Under the pieces are notes generated by a model. The model had not been told where the DNA came from. It was given only the letters and a program-made list of their open reading frames with translations, and did not search any database. This document shows, one piece after another, positions 29,383 through 38,049 of a DNA stretch of 39,079 nucleotides (positions are counted from its first letter, which is position 1; each line of letters begins with the position of its first letter). The translations under genes were made by a program, and so were the position numbers. This DNA comes from a virus: positions 1 to 39,079 of the IMG/VR virus record IMGVR_UViG_3300022707_000213; one strand, 5' to 3'.

Positions 29383-29786
29383 TGGCAACAGTAATAACAA
29401 GAATATACAGACCAGTAAATGCTGATCAAGACCAACGTTCTTTAACAGCAGACACGACTTTAACAGCTGGTGATAGCGGTAAAACAATATTATTGGATGC
29501 GATAGGTGAGGCTATCTTATTGCCTGCACCAATAGCAGGAGTAAATTATAAATTTATCGTAACAGCGGCAGTAGCAACAAGCTCATGGACTGTAACGGCA
29601 ACAGGGGCATTAATCTTTGGTAGTGTAACAGAGGCGGGACTAGTTCAATTAGCATCAGCAGAAACAACTATTACAATCGTATTTACAAAAGCAATTGCAG
29701 GCGATTGGTTTACTTTAGAAAGTGACGGAACAAATTGGTATTTAGCGGGTCAATTATCAGTAGCCGCTAGTTTTACAACAGCATAA
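29382..29786 (+). CDS. Capsid decoration-like protein
   Basis: 134 residues, small, Ala/Thr/Gly-rich beta protein (TTLTAGDSGKTILLDAIGEAILLPAP; WTVTATGALIFGSV). Its position between protease and major capsid protein is that of head decoration proteins, which stabilise expanded capsids. Starts at the last base of the previous stop (TAATG). Confidence 0.6.
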   Translation: MATVITRIYRPVNADQDQRSLTADTTLTAGDSGKTILLDAIGEAILLPAPIAGVNYKFIVTAAVATSSWTVTATGALIFGSVTEAGLVQLASAETTITIVFTKAIAGDWFTLESDGTNWYLAGQLSVAASFTTA

Positions 29787-29805
29787 TAATTAAATAAAAA
29801 TAAAG

Positions 29806-30708
29806 ATGGCAACAACAACAAGCATTAACACGAACTTCGTAGGAGAAGTAGCAGGAGAGTACATAGCACGAATGATTCAGGAGGCTAATACTATCAGCGA
29901 CAATTTAGTTACAGTGCTACCGAATATAGTTTCACCTCAATTCGTAAGAAAAATAGAAACCGCAGACGGTTTTGTTGATTACGCTTGTGGTTGGAATCCA
30001 GCGGGTTCTGTAACATTATCAGAAAGAGAATTAGCACCTAAAAAAATCAAATGGGATTTTGAAGTGTGTAAAGAAGATTTTAGGCAGTTATTTACGGCTG
30101 CCGAAATGGGGTTTTCTGCTCATAACGACAATTTACCCGCAACAGAACAAGCGGCTATGTTAGCAGATATGGGAACAAGAACAGCCCGTAAGATTGACGT
30201 AGATATTTGGGAAGGTGACGGATCAGACGGTACTTTTGATGGACTTATACCAGCATTTGTAGCAGATGCCGATGTGTTAGACGTATCAACGCCAATACCA
30301 ATTACAGCTGCTAATGTTCAAGCAGAGTTGGGTAGTTATTTCGATACTATTCCAGATGAGTTACTCGAATCTGAAGGATGGATTGACGGAATTTCTACAA
30401 ACGTAATGAGAGCGTTAAGACGCTCTTACGGAGATCAAGGACGCTCTAATGGAACATTTTTACAACCTAATGAACTTGAATTTGATGGATTCCTTTTAAA
30501 AGAGATAAAAGGACTTAACGCTAACACAATGGTAGGGTATAGCACTCGACAAGTATTTTTTGGTACTGGATTGTTAAGCGATTTGAACGAAATCAAAATC
30601 AAGGATATGGACGAAGTAGATTTGTCTGGACAAGTTAGAATGAAATTAGTTATGACTGGTGGCGTACAATACGCTTACGGTGCAGAGGTAGTTTTATACA
30701 GAGGTTAA
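29806..30708 (+). CDS. Major capsid protein (HK97-like fold)
   Basis: 300 residues. Long N-terminal helix, then a beta/loop region rich in acidic residues, a helical segment TEQAAMLADMGTRTARKIDVDIWEGDGSDGTFDG and a C-terminal part (VGYSTRQVFFGTGLLSDLNEIKIKDMDEVDLSG; GVQYAYGAEVVLYRG) typical of Bacteroidota phage capsid proteins. Follows protease and decoration genes. No obvious cleavage propeptide beyond the first residues. Confidence 0.8.
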   Translation: MATTTSINTNFVGEVAGEYIARMIQEANTISDNLVTVLPNIVSPQFVRKIETADGFVDYACGWNPAGSVTLSERELAPKKIKWDFEVCKEDFRQLFTAAEMGFSAHNDNLPATEQAAMLADMGTRTARKIDVDIWEGDGSDGTFDGLIPAFVADADVLDVSTPIPITAANVQAELGSYFDTIPDELLESEGWIDGISTNVMRALRRSYGDQGRSNGTFLQPNELEFDGFLLKEIKGLNANTMVGYSTRQVFFGTGLLSDLNEIKIKDMDEVDLSGQVRMKLVMTGGVQYAYGAEVVLYRG

Positions 30709-30732
30709 TCTGATTAATTAAATTTTTCAATT

Positions 30733-31242
30733 ATGGCGTGTGATTTAACAAAAGGACGGGCAAGGGTCTGTAAAGATGGATTAGGTGGAAATACAATATT
30801 ATTTTTATATAATTTTGTTGCTGACCCTTTCACTATTGTAGCAGGAGAAGCCACAGCGATTAACGTGCTTCTAACGGAAGTTTTCAAGTATGATTTAGAA
30901 GGTGACGGCAACCCACTTGTAGAGAGTATGGTGAGTGATAGAAATACAGGAACTACGGTAAATACACAAACCATTATAGGTCTTATTAAGAAACAGGACG
31001 CGGGAACAGGTTTAGAATTTAATTTAGCAGCTAAGAATTTCCCTCAAGCGGTAGTTAAGGACAGAAATGGTGTTTATCATGCGATAGCACTATCAGAAGG
31101 CTTAGACTTTACAATAGAAGCGGCTACAGGATCAGCTCATGCGGATTTTAATGGATATACAATTACAGGTGTAAGCATAGAAGGGGATTTAAGTCCTAAG
31201 CTCGATTCTGCAACAATAACAGCATTTGAGGCATTGGTTTAG
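30733..31242 (+). CDS. LTKGRARVCK family virion protein, paralogue A
   Basis: 169 residues. The N-terminus MACDLTKGRARVCKDGLGG is shared with the protein at 35752; both also have a VVKDRN/VIVRDRN...Y segment and a terminal G-Y-T-I-T strand. Similar proteins are abundant in gut and marine Bacteroidota phages as structural proteins of unsettled role, possibly tail tube or capsid-associated. It is the last gene before a strong terminator, in the capsid operon. Confidence 0.65.
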   Translation: MACDLTKGRARVCKDGLGGNTILFLYNFVADPFTIVAGEATAINVLLTEVFKYDLEGDGNPLVESMVSDRNTGTTVNTQTIIGLIKKQDAGTGLEFNLAAKNFPQAVVKDRNGVYHAIALSEGLDFTIEAATGSAHADFNGYTITGVSIEGDLSPKLDSATITAFEALV

Positions 31243-31270
31243 TTTTTTTGGATTTGGTTGATTTTTTTAA

Positions 31271-31301
31271 AGGCACTTATTTAACTATAGGTGCTTTTTT
31301 T
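31271..31301 (+). terminator. Strong rho-independent terminator after the capsid operon
   Basis: GCACTTAT (31273-31280) pairs with ATAGGTGC (31287-31294) with one G-U, loop TTAACT, followed by T7 (31295-31301). It separates the capsid operon from the third late motif and the portal operon. Confidence 0.85.
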
Positions 31302-31316
31302 AAACCCGAACACAAA

Positions 31317-31346
31317 CAAAATCGTGATTTCTGTGTTCTATTAATA
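31317..31346 (+). promoter_or_regulatory. Two-block late-promoter-like motif, copy 3
   Basis: CAAAAT (31317-31322), 12 nt, GTTCTA (31335-31340) in TGTGTTCTATTAATA. It lies 15 bp after the terminator's T-run and 22 bp before the next start, the place expected for a promoter. Confidence 0.65.
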
Positions 31347-31368
31347 TAAGGTTTTAATAAACATAATT

Positions 31369-31671
31369 TTGAAAGTAGTAAACCCAACAGACGTAACACA
31401 TACTATTACTCTTATTCCAAGATTTGATAATTTTGGACTGCTAACCCTTGAACTCTTTAACGAAGAGACAAAAGACAAAACAATAGTCGAAAATATACAG
31501 CAATTAGTAGATGGAAATCTAATTATAACGTATGATTTTGTATTTGCAGACAAAGACAAGTTTCAAATAAAGATAACCGAAGGCTCTGAGATTGTTTATA
31601 GAGGCAAATTAATAGCAACCGAGCAAAACCCACAAGATTTTAAACTAGATGAGGGATTATATTTTTTTTAA
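31369..31671 (+). CDS. Conserved small virion protein preceding portal
   Basis: 100 residues from a TTG; the leader offers no ATG in frame. Signatures THTITLIPRFDNFGLLTLELFNEET, GNLIITYDFVFADKDKFQIKITEGSEIVYRGKL and DFKLDEGLYFF fit a small beta-sandwich family of flavobacterial phages. It sits immediately before the portal gene. Its role is unknown, perhaps a head vertex or tail accessory. Confidence 0.65.
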   Translation: MKVVNPTDVTHTITLIPRFDNFGLLTLELFNEETKDKTIVENIQQLVDGNLIITYDFVFADKDKFQIKITEGSEIVYRGKLIATEQNPQDFKLDEGLYFF

Positions 31672-31677
31672 TTAACT

Positions 31678-33342
31678 ATGGATAAGCAAACATCAGATAT
31701 TAGACTATATACAGTAAAAACTTTTGTAAGACCTAAAGTACAGGAAAATATATCTAGGGATTGGGTTTTAAATGGCGTAAACAATTCTTTTTTTCAATTC
31801 ATTATAGATCGCTATAACGGAAGCCCGACAAACGCCGCGATTATAAATTCTTATAGCGATTGGATATACGGTAAAGGGTTGTCGGCAACAAACGCATCTG
31901 TAAATACAAAAGATTGGTTAAAATTAAAAGCTATTTTAAAACCAAACGATCTAAAACAGATAATTACGGACTTTTATATGTTTGGAGAGGCTTCAATGCA
32001 AACAATAGCAACCAGAAACGGAAAAAATTTATCAGCGATTAAACATATTCCAAAACAAAAGGTAGTTCCTTCTTTAGTGAATGAAGATAATGAAATCGAA
32101 AATTACTTTGTTTCTAATGATTGGACTAATCTTACCAAAAACCCCGCGGTGAAATTTTCTGCTTTTGGAACATCAAAAGACGCTATTGAGATTTTTGTCA
32201 TAAGACCTTATAAAGCCGGTAAAGATTACTTTTCTGACCCAACTTATTTAAGTACTTTAACCTATGCTGAAACCGAGGAGGAAATAGCCAACTTAAATAT
32301 AAACTCTATTAAAAACGGGCTTTCTGCGGGGTATATTATAAATGTTCCGGATGGTATTAATTTAGGTGCTGAAGAAAAAGAAGATTTTGAGAAAAAAATA
32401 AAGAGAAGGTTAACCGGTAGCCCTAACGCAAGTACATTTGTACTTTCTTTTAACGGTAGGGATGCAGAGATAAAAATCACTCCCTTTCCTGTTAATGATA
32501 ACATCCATAAACAATGGCAATGGCTCACGGATTCCGCAAGGCAACAGCTAATAACAGGTCACAGGGTTATATCTCCTATACTTTTCGGAATAAAAGACAA
32601 CACAGGGCTTGGAAACAATGCAGACGAGCTAACAACAGCCCGTGAAGAACAAATGTTACTTACCATAAACCCATTACAGACATTTATTTTAGATGCGCTT
32701 ACCGAGATATTGGAATTTTATGGTATTAATTTAGATTTATTCTTTAAGCCTTTAAAAGAAGTTGTTCAAACGCCTACCGAGTTAAAAATGAGTTCAGACG
32801 AGGATACTTTAAAGATGTTTGATGTAATAGATTCTTACGCTATTGATATGTCAGAGCATTACGATTTAACAGATGGTGCGGAGTATGATTTATTACAATT
32901 AACAGCAAATCAAACGAGTGAACAGGACAGCCCATTATGGAAAATAAGATATGAATACGTGAAAGGAACTCGAAAAGTTCAAAAAGGGTCTACCAGAGCT
33001 TTTTGTATACGAATGTTATTATTAGCAGCTAAAGGGAGAGTGTTTAGAAAAGAAGATATTGAATTAATGGGTATGCAAGGTGTTAACGGTCAATTTGCCC
33101 ATAGCGGAGGAACTTATGATATATTCCTTTATGCCGGTGGTGTTAATTGTTACCATAGATGGGAACGAAGGATATTTAAAAAGAAATTAAACGCGGACGG
33201 TACACCAAAAAAAGGCGGTGCTTTAGCGTCCACAACAGAAGTAAACGTAAATGAAGCCCGCAGACAAGGCGCACCAATACCGGTAAATGACCCAGATGTA
33301 GCAATAGCAGAAATAGATAAACTAAATAACGGAAGATTGTAA
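31678..33342 (+). CDS. Portal protein with C-terminal extension
   Basis: 554 residues. The body (about 20-400) has portal features: FFQFIIDRYNGSPTNAAIINSYSDWIYGKGL, IITDFYMFGEASMQ, KKIKRRLTGSPNASTFVLSFNGRDAEIKITPFP and HRVISPILFGIKDNTGLGNNADELTTAREE. The last 150 residues carry a separate domain with AKGRVFRKEDIELM, GGTYDIFLYAGGVNCYHRWERR, which in relatives looks MuF-like or processing-related. It forms the DNA-entry vertex and docks the terminase. Unusually it lies 14 kb from terL and after the capsid gene. Confidence 0.82.
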   Translation: MDKQTSDIRLYTVKTFVRPKVQENISRDWVLNGVNNSFFQFIIDRYNGSPTNAAIINSYSDWIYGKGLSATNASVNTKDWLKLKAILKPNDLKQIITDFYMFGEASMQTIATRNGKNLSAIKHIPKQKVVPSLVNEDNEIENYFVSNDWTNLTKNPAVKFSAFGTSKDAIEIFVIRPYKAGKDYFSDPTYLSTLTYAETEEEIANLNINSIKNGLSAGYIINVPDGINLGAEEKEDFEKKIKRRLTGSPNASTFVLSFNGRDAEIKITPFPVNDNIHKQWQWLTDSARQQLITGHRVISPILFGIKDNTGLGNNADELTTAREEQMLLTINPLQTFILDALTEILEFYGINLDLFFKPLKEVVQTPTELKMSSDEDTLKMFDVIDSYAIDMSEHYDLTDGAEYDLLQLTANQTSEQDSPLWKIRYEYVKGTRKVQKGSTRAFCIRMLLLAAKGRVFRKEDIELMGMQGVNGQFAHSGGTYDIFLYAGGVNCYHRWERRIFKKKLNADGTPKKGGALASTTEVNVNEARRQGAPIPVNDPDVAIAEIDKLNNGRL

Positions 33343-33343
33343 T

Positions 33344-33907
33344 ATGGCAGAGCTTTTATTTATACAACCTTCGGATATGACAGAAACCTCGGTACTGGGG
33401 GGCAATATTGATTATGATAAACTTACATTTCATATTTCTTTTGTTCAAGTAAGTGTTATTGAGCCGCTTTTGGGAACGGAATTATACGATAAAATAATAG
33501 CAGATAAAACAGCCTCTACAATAACAGGGGTTTATTTGACAATTTTTGAAGAATTTGTACAGCCTATCACCAGAAATATGGCAATAGCCGAATTTGTAGA
33601 GGTAGCTTCTTATACTTTAAACAACGGGGGTCTATTTAGAAAAGCCTCTACAGATACAACAGAAGTAGATAAAGAGGAGGCGCAATTTTTAGCGGGTAAA
33701 TATAGGGCTGCGGGTCAAATGTTTGTCCAAAGATTCAAGAAATTCATTTGTAAAAATGTAGTACCTGAATATAAGAGGGTGCAAGATGAAGTAGATGCAG
33801 ATAAAAACCTCACATTAACAGCGGGTTGGTATTTAGGGGATGCGCCGCGAAAGGACGATGATGATTTTGGTGGAGGCACATCAGGAGATTTTTTATTATT
33901 AGATTAA
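33344..33907 (+). CDS. Head-tail connector (adaptor) protein
   Basis: 187 residues. DYDKLTFHISFVQVSVIEPLLGTELYDKII and ITRNMAIAEFVEVASYTLNNGGLFRKAS fit helical adaptor proteins that follow portal genes in Bacteroidota phages. The C-terminus is acidic and Gly-rich. One base separates it from the portal stop. Confidence 0.7.
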   Translation: MAELLFIQPSDMTETSVLGGNIDYDKLTFHISFVQVSVIEPLLGTELYDKIIADKTASTITGVYLTIFEEFVQPITRNMAIAEFVEVASYTLNNGGLFRKASTDTTEVDKEEAQFLAGKYRAAGQMFVQRFKKFICKNVVPEYKRVQDEVDADKNLTLTAGWYLGDAPRKDDDDFGGGTSGDFLLLD

Positions 33908-33908
33908 T

Positions 33909-35219
33909 ATGGGAAGAAAAACATTAACATTACCAGAAGCGTTAAGCTCAACGAGTGGCGATTATTATATTGTTTTTGAGACAATCACAGGAAAATCAAA
34001 AAAAATAAAACATGAAAATATGCCTAGTGGAAGCGGCGCGCCAGAGGGAGCGGCTTTATCCTCTACTGGGGAGACAGGAGGCATAAAATATTTACGTGAG
34101 GATGGCGATGGCACTTGTTCTTGGCAAACGCCGGACGGAAGTGGGGATATGGTTGTTTCAACTTACGACCCTGCAAATATAAGTGAACAGTTAGCGGGTT
34201 TAACAGCAGCCCAAACATTAACTAATAAAACGTTTACTACACCATTAGGAATAGTAACAAACGATATAACCGAGAGTACAAATAAAAATTATGTTACAGA
34301 CGCTGAATCTACAATAATAGGAAATACATCAGGCACAAATGCAGGAGATCAAACTTCAATAGTAGGAATCACAGGAAATAAAGCGCAATTTGATGCAGCA
34401 GTAACAGATGGAGATATATTATATGTTGGAGATATAACGTCAAACATAACAACTAATCTTTCAGAAGGAACTACAACAGAAACAACCGTTGACATAAATT
34501 CAAGCGATGGCGCTAACGCTACAATTCAGCCTTCATCTACTTCAAGAGCCGGAGTAATGACAAAAGCAAAATTTGATGAGGTAGTTGTTAATAATGCAAA
34601 AGTTAGTTATACAGACGCCGCACAAGTAGCAACAAATAAAACAAATGCAGATGCAAGTAAAATAAAAACTGATTTTATGGCAGTAACACAATCCGTTGAT
34701 TTAGATACTATTGAAAGTGACACAAACACTAATAATACTAAAACTTCAAACATAGTCCAAACAGATTTAACAAGTATTAGTGATTCAAAAGCTAATTTTA
34801 ATACTTCTCTAACAGATGGATCGTTTATGTTTGTAGGCGATGCGCCAACAGCTCATACTCATGTTATAGCGGACATTACAGATTATGTAGAGAGTAAATC
34901 TATAACGGTTGAAAGCCCTAGTAATTCAGAAGATATAAGCATATTTTTTACAAATAAAGCTATTACTGTTACAGAAATCAGAGCGGTACGAGTGGCAGGA
35001 ACTACAGCTACATGGACTATAAGGCATGGTACTGATAGAAATGCTACAGGAGCAGAAGTAGTTACAAGCGGAACGACTACAACATCTAATACAACAGGAA
35101 GCGATGTAACTAGTTTTAACGATGCTACTATAATAGCTGATAGTTTTGTGTGGTTAGAAACATCTGGAACAGTAGATGTAGATGAATTAAGTATAACTAT
35201 TTATTATACAATAGACTAA
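33909..35219 (+). CDS. Fibre-like protein with trimeric-repeat region
   Basis: 436 residues, Ser/Thr/Asn-rich, low in aromatic residues. N-terminal PEALSSTSGDYYIVFETITGKSKKI resembles fibre attachment domains. A repetitive middle includes TAAQTLTNKTFTTPLG and NTSGTNAGDQT, and a helical Asn/Thr-rich shaft follows. The C-terminal 100 residues are a beta-sandwich (AVRVAGTTATWTIRHGTDRN). Likely a head or tail fibre that projects from the virion. Confidence 0.65.
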   Translation: MGRKTLTLPEALSSTSGDYYIVFETITGKSKKIKHENMPSGSGAPEGAALSSTGETGGIKYLREDGDGTCSWQTPDGSGDMVVSTYDPANISEQLAGLTAAQTLTNKTFTTPLGIVTNDITESTNKNYVTDAESTIIGNTSGTNAGDQTSIVGITGNKAQFDAAVTDGDILYVGDITSNITTNLSEGTTTETTVDINSSDGANATIQPSSTSRAGVMTKAKFDEVVVNNAKVSYTDAAQVATNKTNADASKIKTDFMAVTQSVDLDTIESDTNTNNTKTSNIVQTDLTSISDSKANFNTSLTDGSFMFVGDAPTAHTHVIADITDYVESKSITVESPSNSEDISIFFTNKAITVTEIRAVRVAGTTATWTIRHGTDRNATGAEVVTSGTTTTSNTTGSDVTSFNDATIIADSFVWLETSGTVDVDELSITIYYTID

Positions 35220-35738
35220 ATGGCACAATTTGCAAGACCAGATAACGATGATACAATAGGAGCTTGGACAGACCAGGCAAGCGGAACAACGGATATTTAT
35301 ACAGGAATAGACGAGGCAACGGCAGAAGATACGGAGCTTGTAAGGTCTGAAAATGACCCCTCATCTAGTGCATATATTGCAGGTTTGAGTACGGTAACAG
35401 ACCCGGTAAGTTCTAGTAATCATATAGTAAGATATAGATATATAAAAGGGCAGTCTGGCGGAGGTTCTCCGGGGGTTATAAATTTAACAATAGAATTGCG
35501 AGAGGGAACAAATGTAAGAGCGTCACAAACTCATAATAATGTCACCACAACGGTTACAGATGGAAGTTTTACCCTAACAGGCGGTGAGGCAGATAGTATA
35601 ACAGATTATTCAAACTTAAATTTTAAGTTGGTAGCTGATAAAGCGTCAGGAGCAAGAACATCATGGGGAGAGTTTACTTGGTGGGAGTTTGAAGTACCTA
35701 GTGTAGCATCATCAAGGAGGATATTTATTATTACATAA
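35220..35738 (+). CDS. Beta-rich virion protein
   Basis: 172 residues. The pattern ARPDNDDTIGAWTDQAS ... HIVRYRYIKGQSGGGSPGVINLTIELREGTNVRA and SDYSNL-like strands resembles small jelly-roll proteins common in marine phage virions. It starts immediately after the fibre stop and may be its partner or tip. Not assigned to a named family. Confidence 0.6.
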   Translation: MAQFARPDNDDTIGAWTDQASGTTDIYTGIDEATAEDTELVRSENDPSSSAYIAGLSTVTDPVSSSNHIVRYRYIKGQSGGGSPGVINLTIELREGTNVRASQTHNNVTTTVTDGSFTLTGGEADSITDYSNLNFKLVADKASGARTSWGEFTWWEFEVPSVASSRRIFIIT

Positions 35739-35751
35739 TTATTATTTAAAA

Positions 35752-36306
35752 ATGTCTAATTTAACAAAAGGTAGAGCAAGAGTTTGTAAAGGATTAGGGG
35801 GATTGAGTGAATTTTACATTTTCCCTTTTGTGTTGTATAGTACATCACAAATAGTATTAAACGGATTAACGGTAACGGCGTTCCCTGCAACTACTATTTT
35901 TAGGTTCTTTTTAGAAAGCACGAATTTTACAAACCCTATGCAAGAAGATGCAGGGGGAAAGTTCTATAATGAGAATTTAAGTTTAACATTACCTAAAATA
36001 GAGGTAAATACAGAGCTTACAAAGCTACTTTTTAAAGATCATAGGGTAATTGTAAGAGACAGAAACGACATATACAGGCTTTTAGGGGCTTTTAATGGTG
36101 GTATATTTGATAATTTAGTACAACAAACAGGAGGAAGCCACGGTGAACTAAGCGGCTATACTATAACTTTTGAAGGCATGGAAGAATTACCGGCACTATT
36201 TTTAGATGATTTAAGTTTATTTACAGTAGCTCCTGATAATTTCCTAATAACCGAAGATGGAGAACTTGTATTAACAGAAGATAACCAAGAGATAATAATT
36301 GAATAA
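35752..36306 (+). CDS. LTKGRARVCK family virion protein, paralogue B
   Basis: 184 residues. MSNLTKGRARVCKGLGG and HRVIVRDRNDIYRLLGAFNGG match paralogue A at 30733, 5 kb upstream. It carries an extra C-terminal tail with TEDGELVLTEDNQEIIIE. The duplication suggests two related rings or tube proteins in one virion. Ends at the first base of the next start (TAATG). Confidence 0.65.
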   Translation: MSNLTKGRARVCKGLGGLSEFYIFPFVLYSTSQIVLNGLTVTAFPATTIFRFFLESTNFTNPMQEDAGGKFYNENLSLTLPKIEVNTELTKLLFKDHRVIVRDRNDIYRLLGAFNGGIFDNLVQQTGGSHGELSGYTITFEGMEELPALFLDDLSLFTVAPDNFLITEDGELVLTEDNQEIIIE

Positions 36307-37445
36307 TGGCTAAGAAAGTAACAGACCTAATAGTAACTACAACCCTACAGGATGCGGACAAAATAATGGTTGTTACAGACACAGCTACCACGCCAACATC
36401 AAAGGGTATTGTAAAAAGTGATTTAAAAACTGAATTGTCTGTAACTCATACAGGAGAGGTAACGGGAACTATTGCGTTATCTTTAGACAAAACAAGTATC
36501 ACAAATCAAACAACAGTAACGGCGGATGGTGCTGATACTGTTATTATTATTGATGCAACCGACGGGGCTTTAAAAAACGCTTTAATTTCAGATTTTGCAA
36601 GCGCAGGGGGTACGGTTACAAGTGTAGCGGTGTCTGGTAGTGATGGTATTCAAGTAGATAGCGGAAGCCCTATAACCGTGTCAGGCACTATAGCACTGGG
36701 AATTGATAAAACAGCATTATTAATCCATATAAATGTAGAGGACGGGGCAACGGCAGACCAAACAAAAGCGGATATTGACGCTTTAGGAATTGATGCAGAT
36801 ACTTTAGATAGTATTGATTCAGGTCAATTTTTAAGAAGTGATGTATTAGCTACTAAAACAGGTGGAAATTTAATCTTTAATAATTTTGTTCAAATTGCAT
36901 TAGGAACTGCCAGTGCAGGTTCATTGCTTTTCTATGACAATGCAAATAACATTTTAGATTTAAAAGCAGGAGACTTTAAAATATTAGATAACACAGCTTC
37001 AAGATTTACATTTAGCAGAACAACTGGTAATTTCACAGCAACAGGGGCAATAGCAGGCTCAAATTTAAGCAATACAAATACAGGCGATGTTCCCTTAGGT
37101 TTTGCAATAGGGGATGAAACTACGGATTTAAGTGTAGCAACAGGCGTTTTTACTATTACAATGCCAAACTACGCAACTACATTAACGGATGTTTCGATAA
37201 GTCTTGTAACAGCCCCAACGGGAAGTGTGGCAACTTTTGATATTAATGAAGGGGGAACAACTTTGTTGAGTACCAAAATAACAATAGATGCAACAGAAAA
37301 AACAAGCGAAACAGCAGCTACAGCCCCAGTAATTAGTGACAGCGCAATAGCCGCCAACGCGGTTATAACAGTAGATGTAGATGGCATAGGAAGCACAATA
37401 GCCGGTGCAGGCGGTAAAGTATGGTTATATATAGAAAGAGCATAA
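36306..37445 (+). CDS. Fibre-like protein (DTLDSIDSGQFLRSD motif)
   Basis: 379 residues, Thr/Ala/Gly/Asp-rich. N-terminal KKVTDLIVTTTLQDADKIMVV resembles fibre attachment segments. The motif DADTLDSIDSGQFLRSD is widespread in phage fibres. A shaft-like repetitive part and a C-terminal beta-domain (LSVATGVFTITMPNYATTLTDVSISLV) follow. Part of the fibre cluster; probably trimeric. Confidence 0.7.
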   Translation: MAKKVTDLIVTTTLQDADKIMVVTDTATTPTSKGIVKSDLKTELSVTHTGEVTGTIALSLDKTSITNQTTVTADGADTVIIIDATDGALKNALISDFASAGGTVTSVAVSGSDGIQVDSGSPITVSGTIALGIDKTALLIHINVEDGATADQTKADIDALGIDADTLDSIDSGQFLRSDVLATKTGGNLIFNNFVQIALGTASAGSLLFYDNANNILDLKAGDFKILDNTASRFTFSRTTGNFTATGAIAGSNLSNTNTGDVPLGFAIGDETTDLSVATGVFTITMPNYATTLTDVSISLVTAPTGSVATFDINEGGTTLLSTKITIDATEKTSETAATAPVISDSAIAANAVITVDVDGIGSTIAGAGGKVWLYIERA

Positions 37446-37449
37446 AATT

Positions 37450-38049
37450 ATGGTAAAAGCAGTATTGATAACAGTAAGTACACAGGAGATAATTAAAAAA
37501 GCACTTTATCCTAGTAAGGATATTGTACCTATTCCAAGTTTGGAAGTAGATTTAGAATGGTTAATAATTAATGAACTTGACACGCCATCGTTTGATCCTG
37601 CTATAGAAAAACTCACAAGGTTAGAAGAAATTACAACAGATCCGCATCCTATTCATACCCAGTTAGACCAATTTAGAATAAGTTTTACGGTTACAGCTTT
37701 AACACAACAGGAGCAGGATAATTTTCAACAAAACCAAGAAGATAATGACAATTCATCACAAGTAACACAAAATCATAAAGGTGCGGGAATAGAGGGTTTT
37801 GATAGAGCTATGGCACTTATACAAAGACGTGCAGATTTACCAAATGCACACCCAGATCATATAACAAACACGCAACGTAAAAATGCATCTAATTTACTTT
37901 ATGATGCGATTGAGCCTTTAAATCATGGTCAATGGGAAATATCCCAAACAAGAGTAAACGCCATAACACCACCTACAAATGTAAAAATGCTTGAAATCTA
38001 TAATAAGATAAAAAACGGAATTGATAACTATATAACAAATAATTTCTAA
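37450..38049 (+). CDS. Possible tail fibre assembly/chaperone-like protein
   Basis: 199 residues. N-terminal VLITVSTQEIIKKALYPSKDIVPIPSLEVDLEWLIINE resembles small proteins encoded beside fibres. The Gln/Asn/Asp-rich centre (QQEQDNFQQNQEDNDNSSQ) is a linker; the C-terminal half is helical. Located between two fibre-like genes, so an assembly role is plausible; unproven. Confidence 0.55.
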   Translation: MVKAVLITVSTQEIIKKALYPSKDIVPIPSLEVDLEWLIINELDTPSFDPAIEKLTRLEEITTDPHPIHTQLDQFRISFTVTALTQQEQDNFQQNQEDNDNSSQVTQNHKGAGIEGFDRAMALIQRRADLPNAHPDHITNTQRKNASNLLYDAIEPLNHGQWEISQTRVNAITPPTNVKMLEIYNKIKNGIDNYITNNF

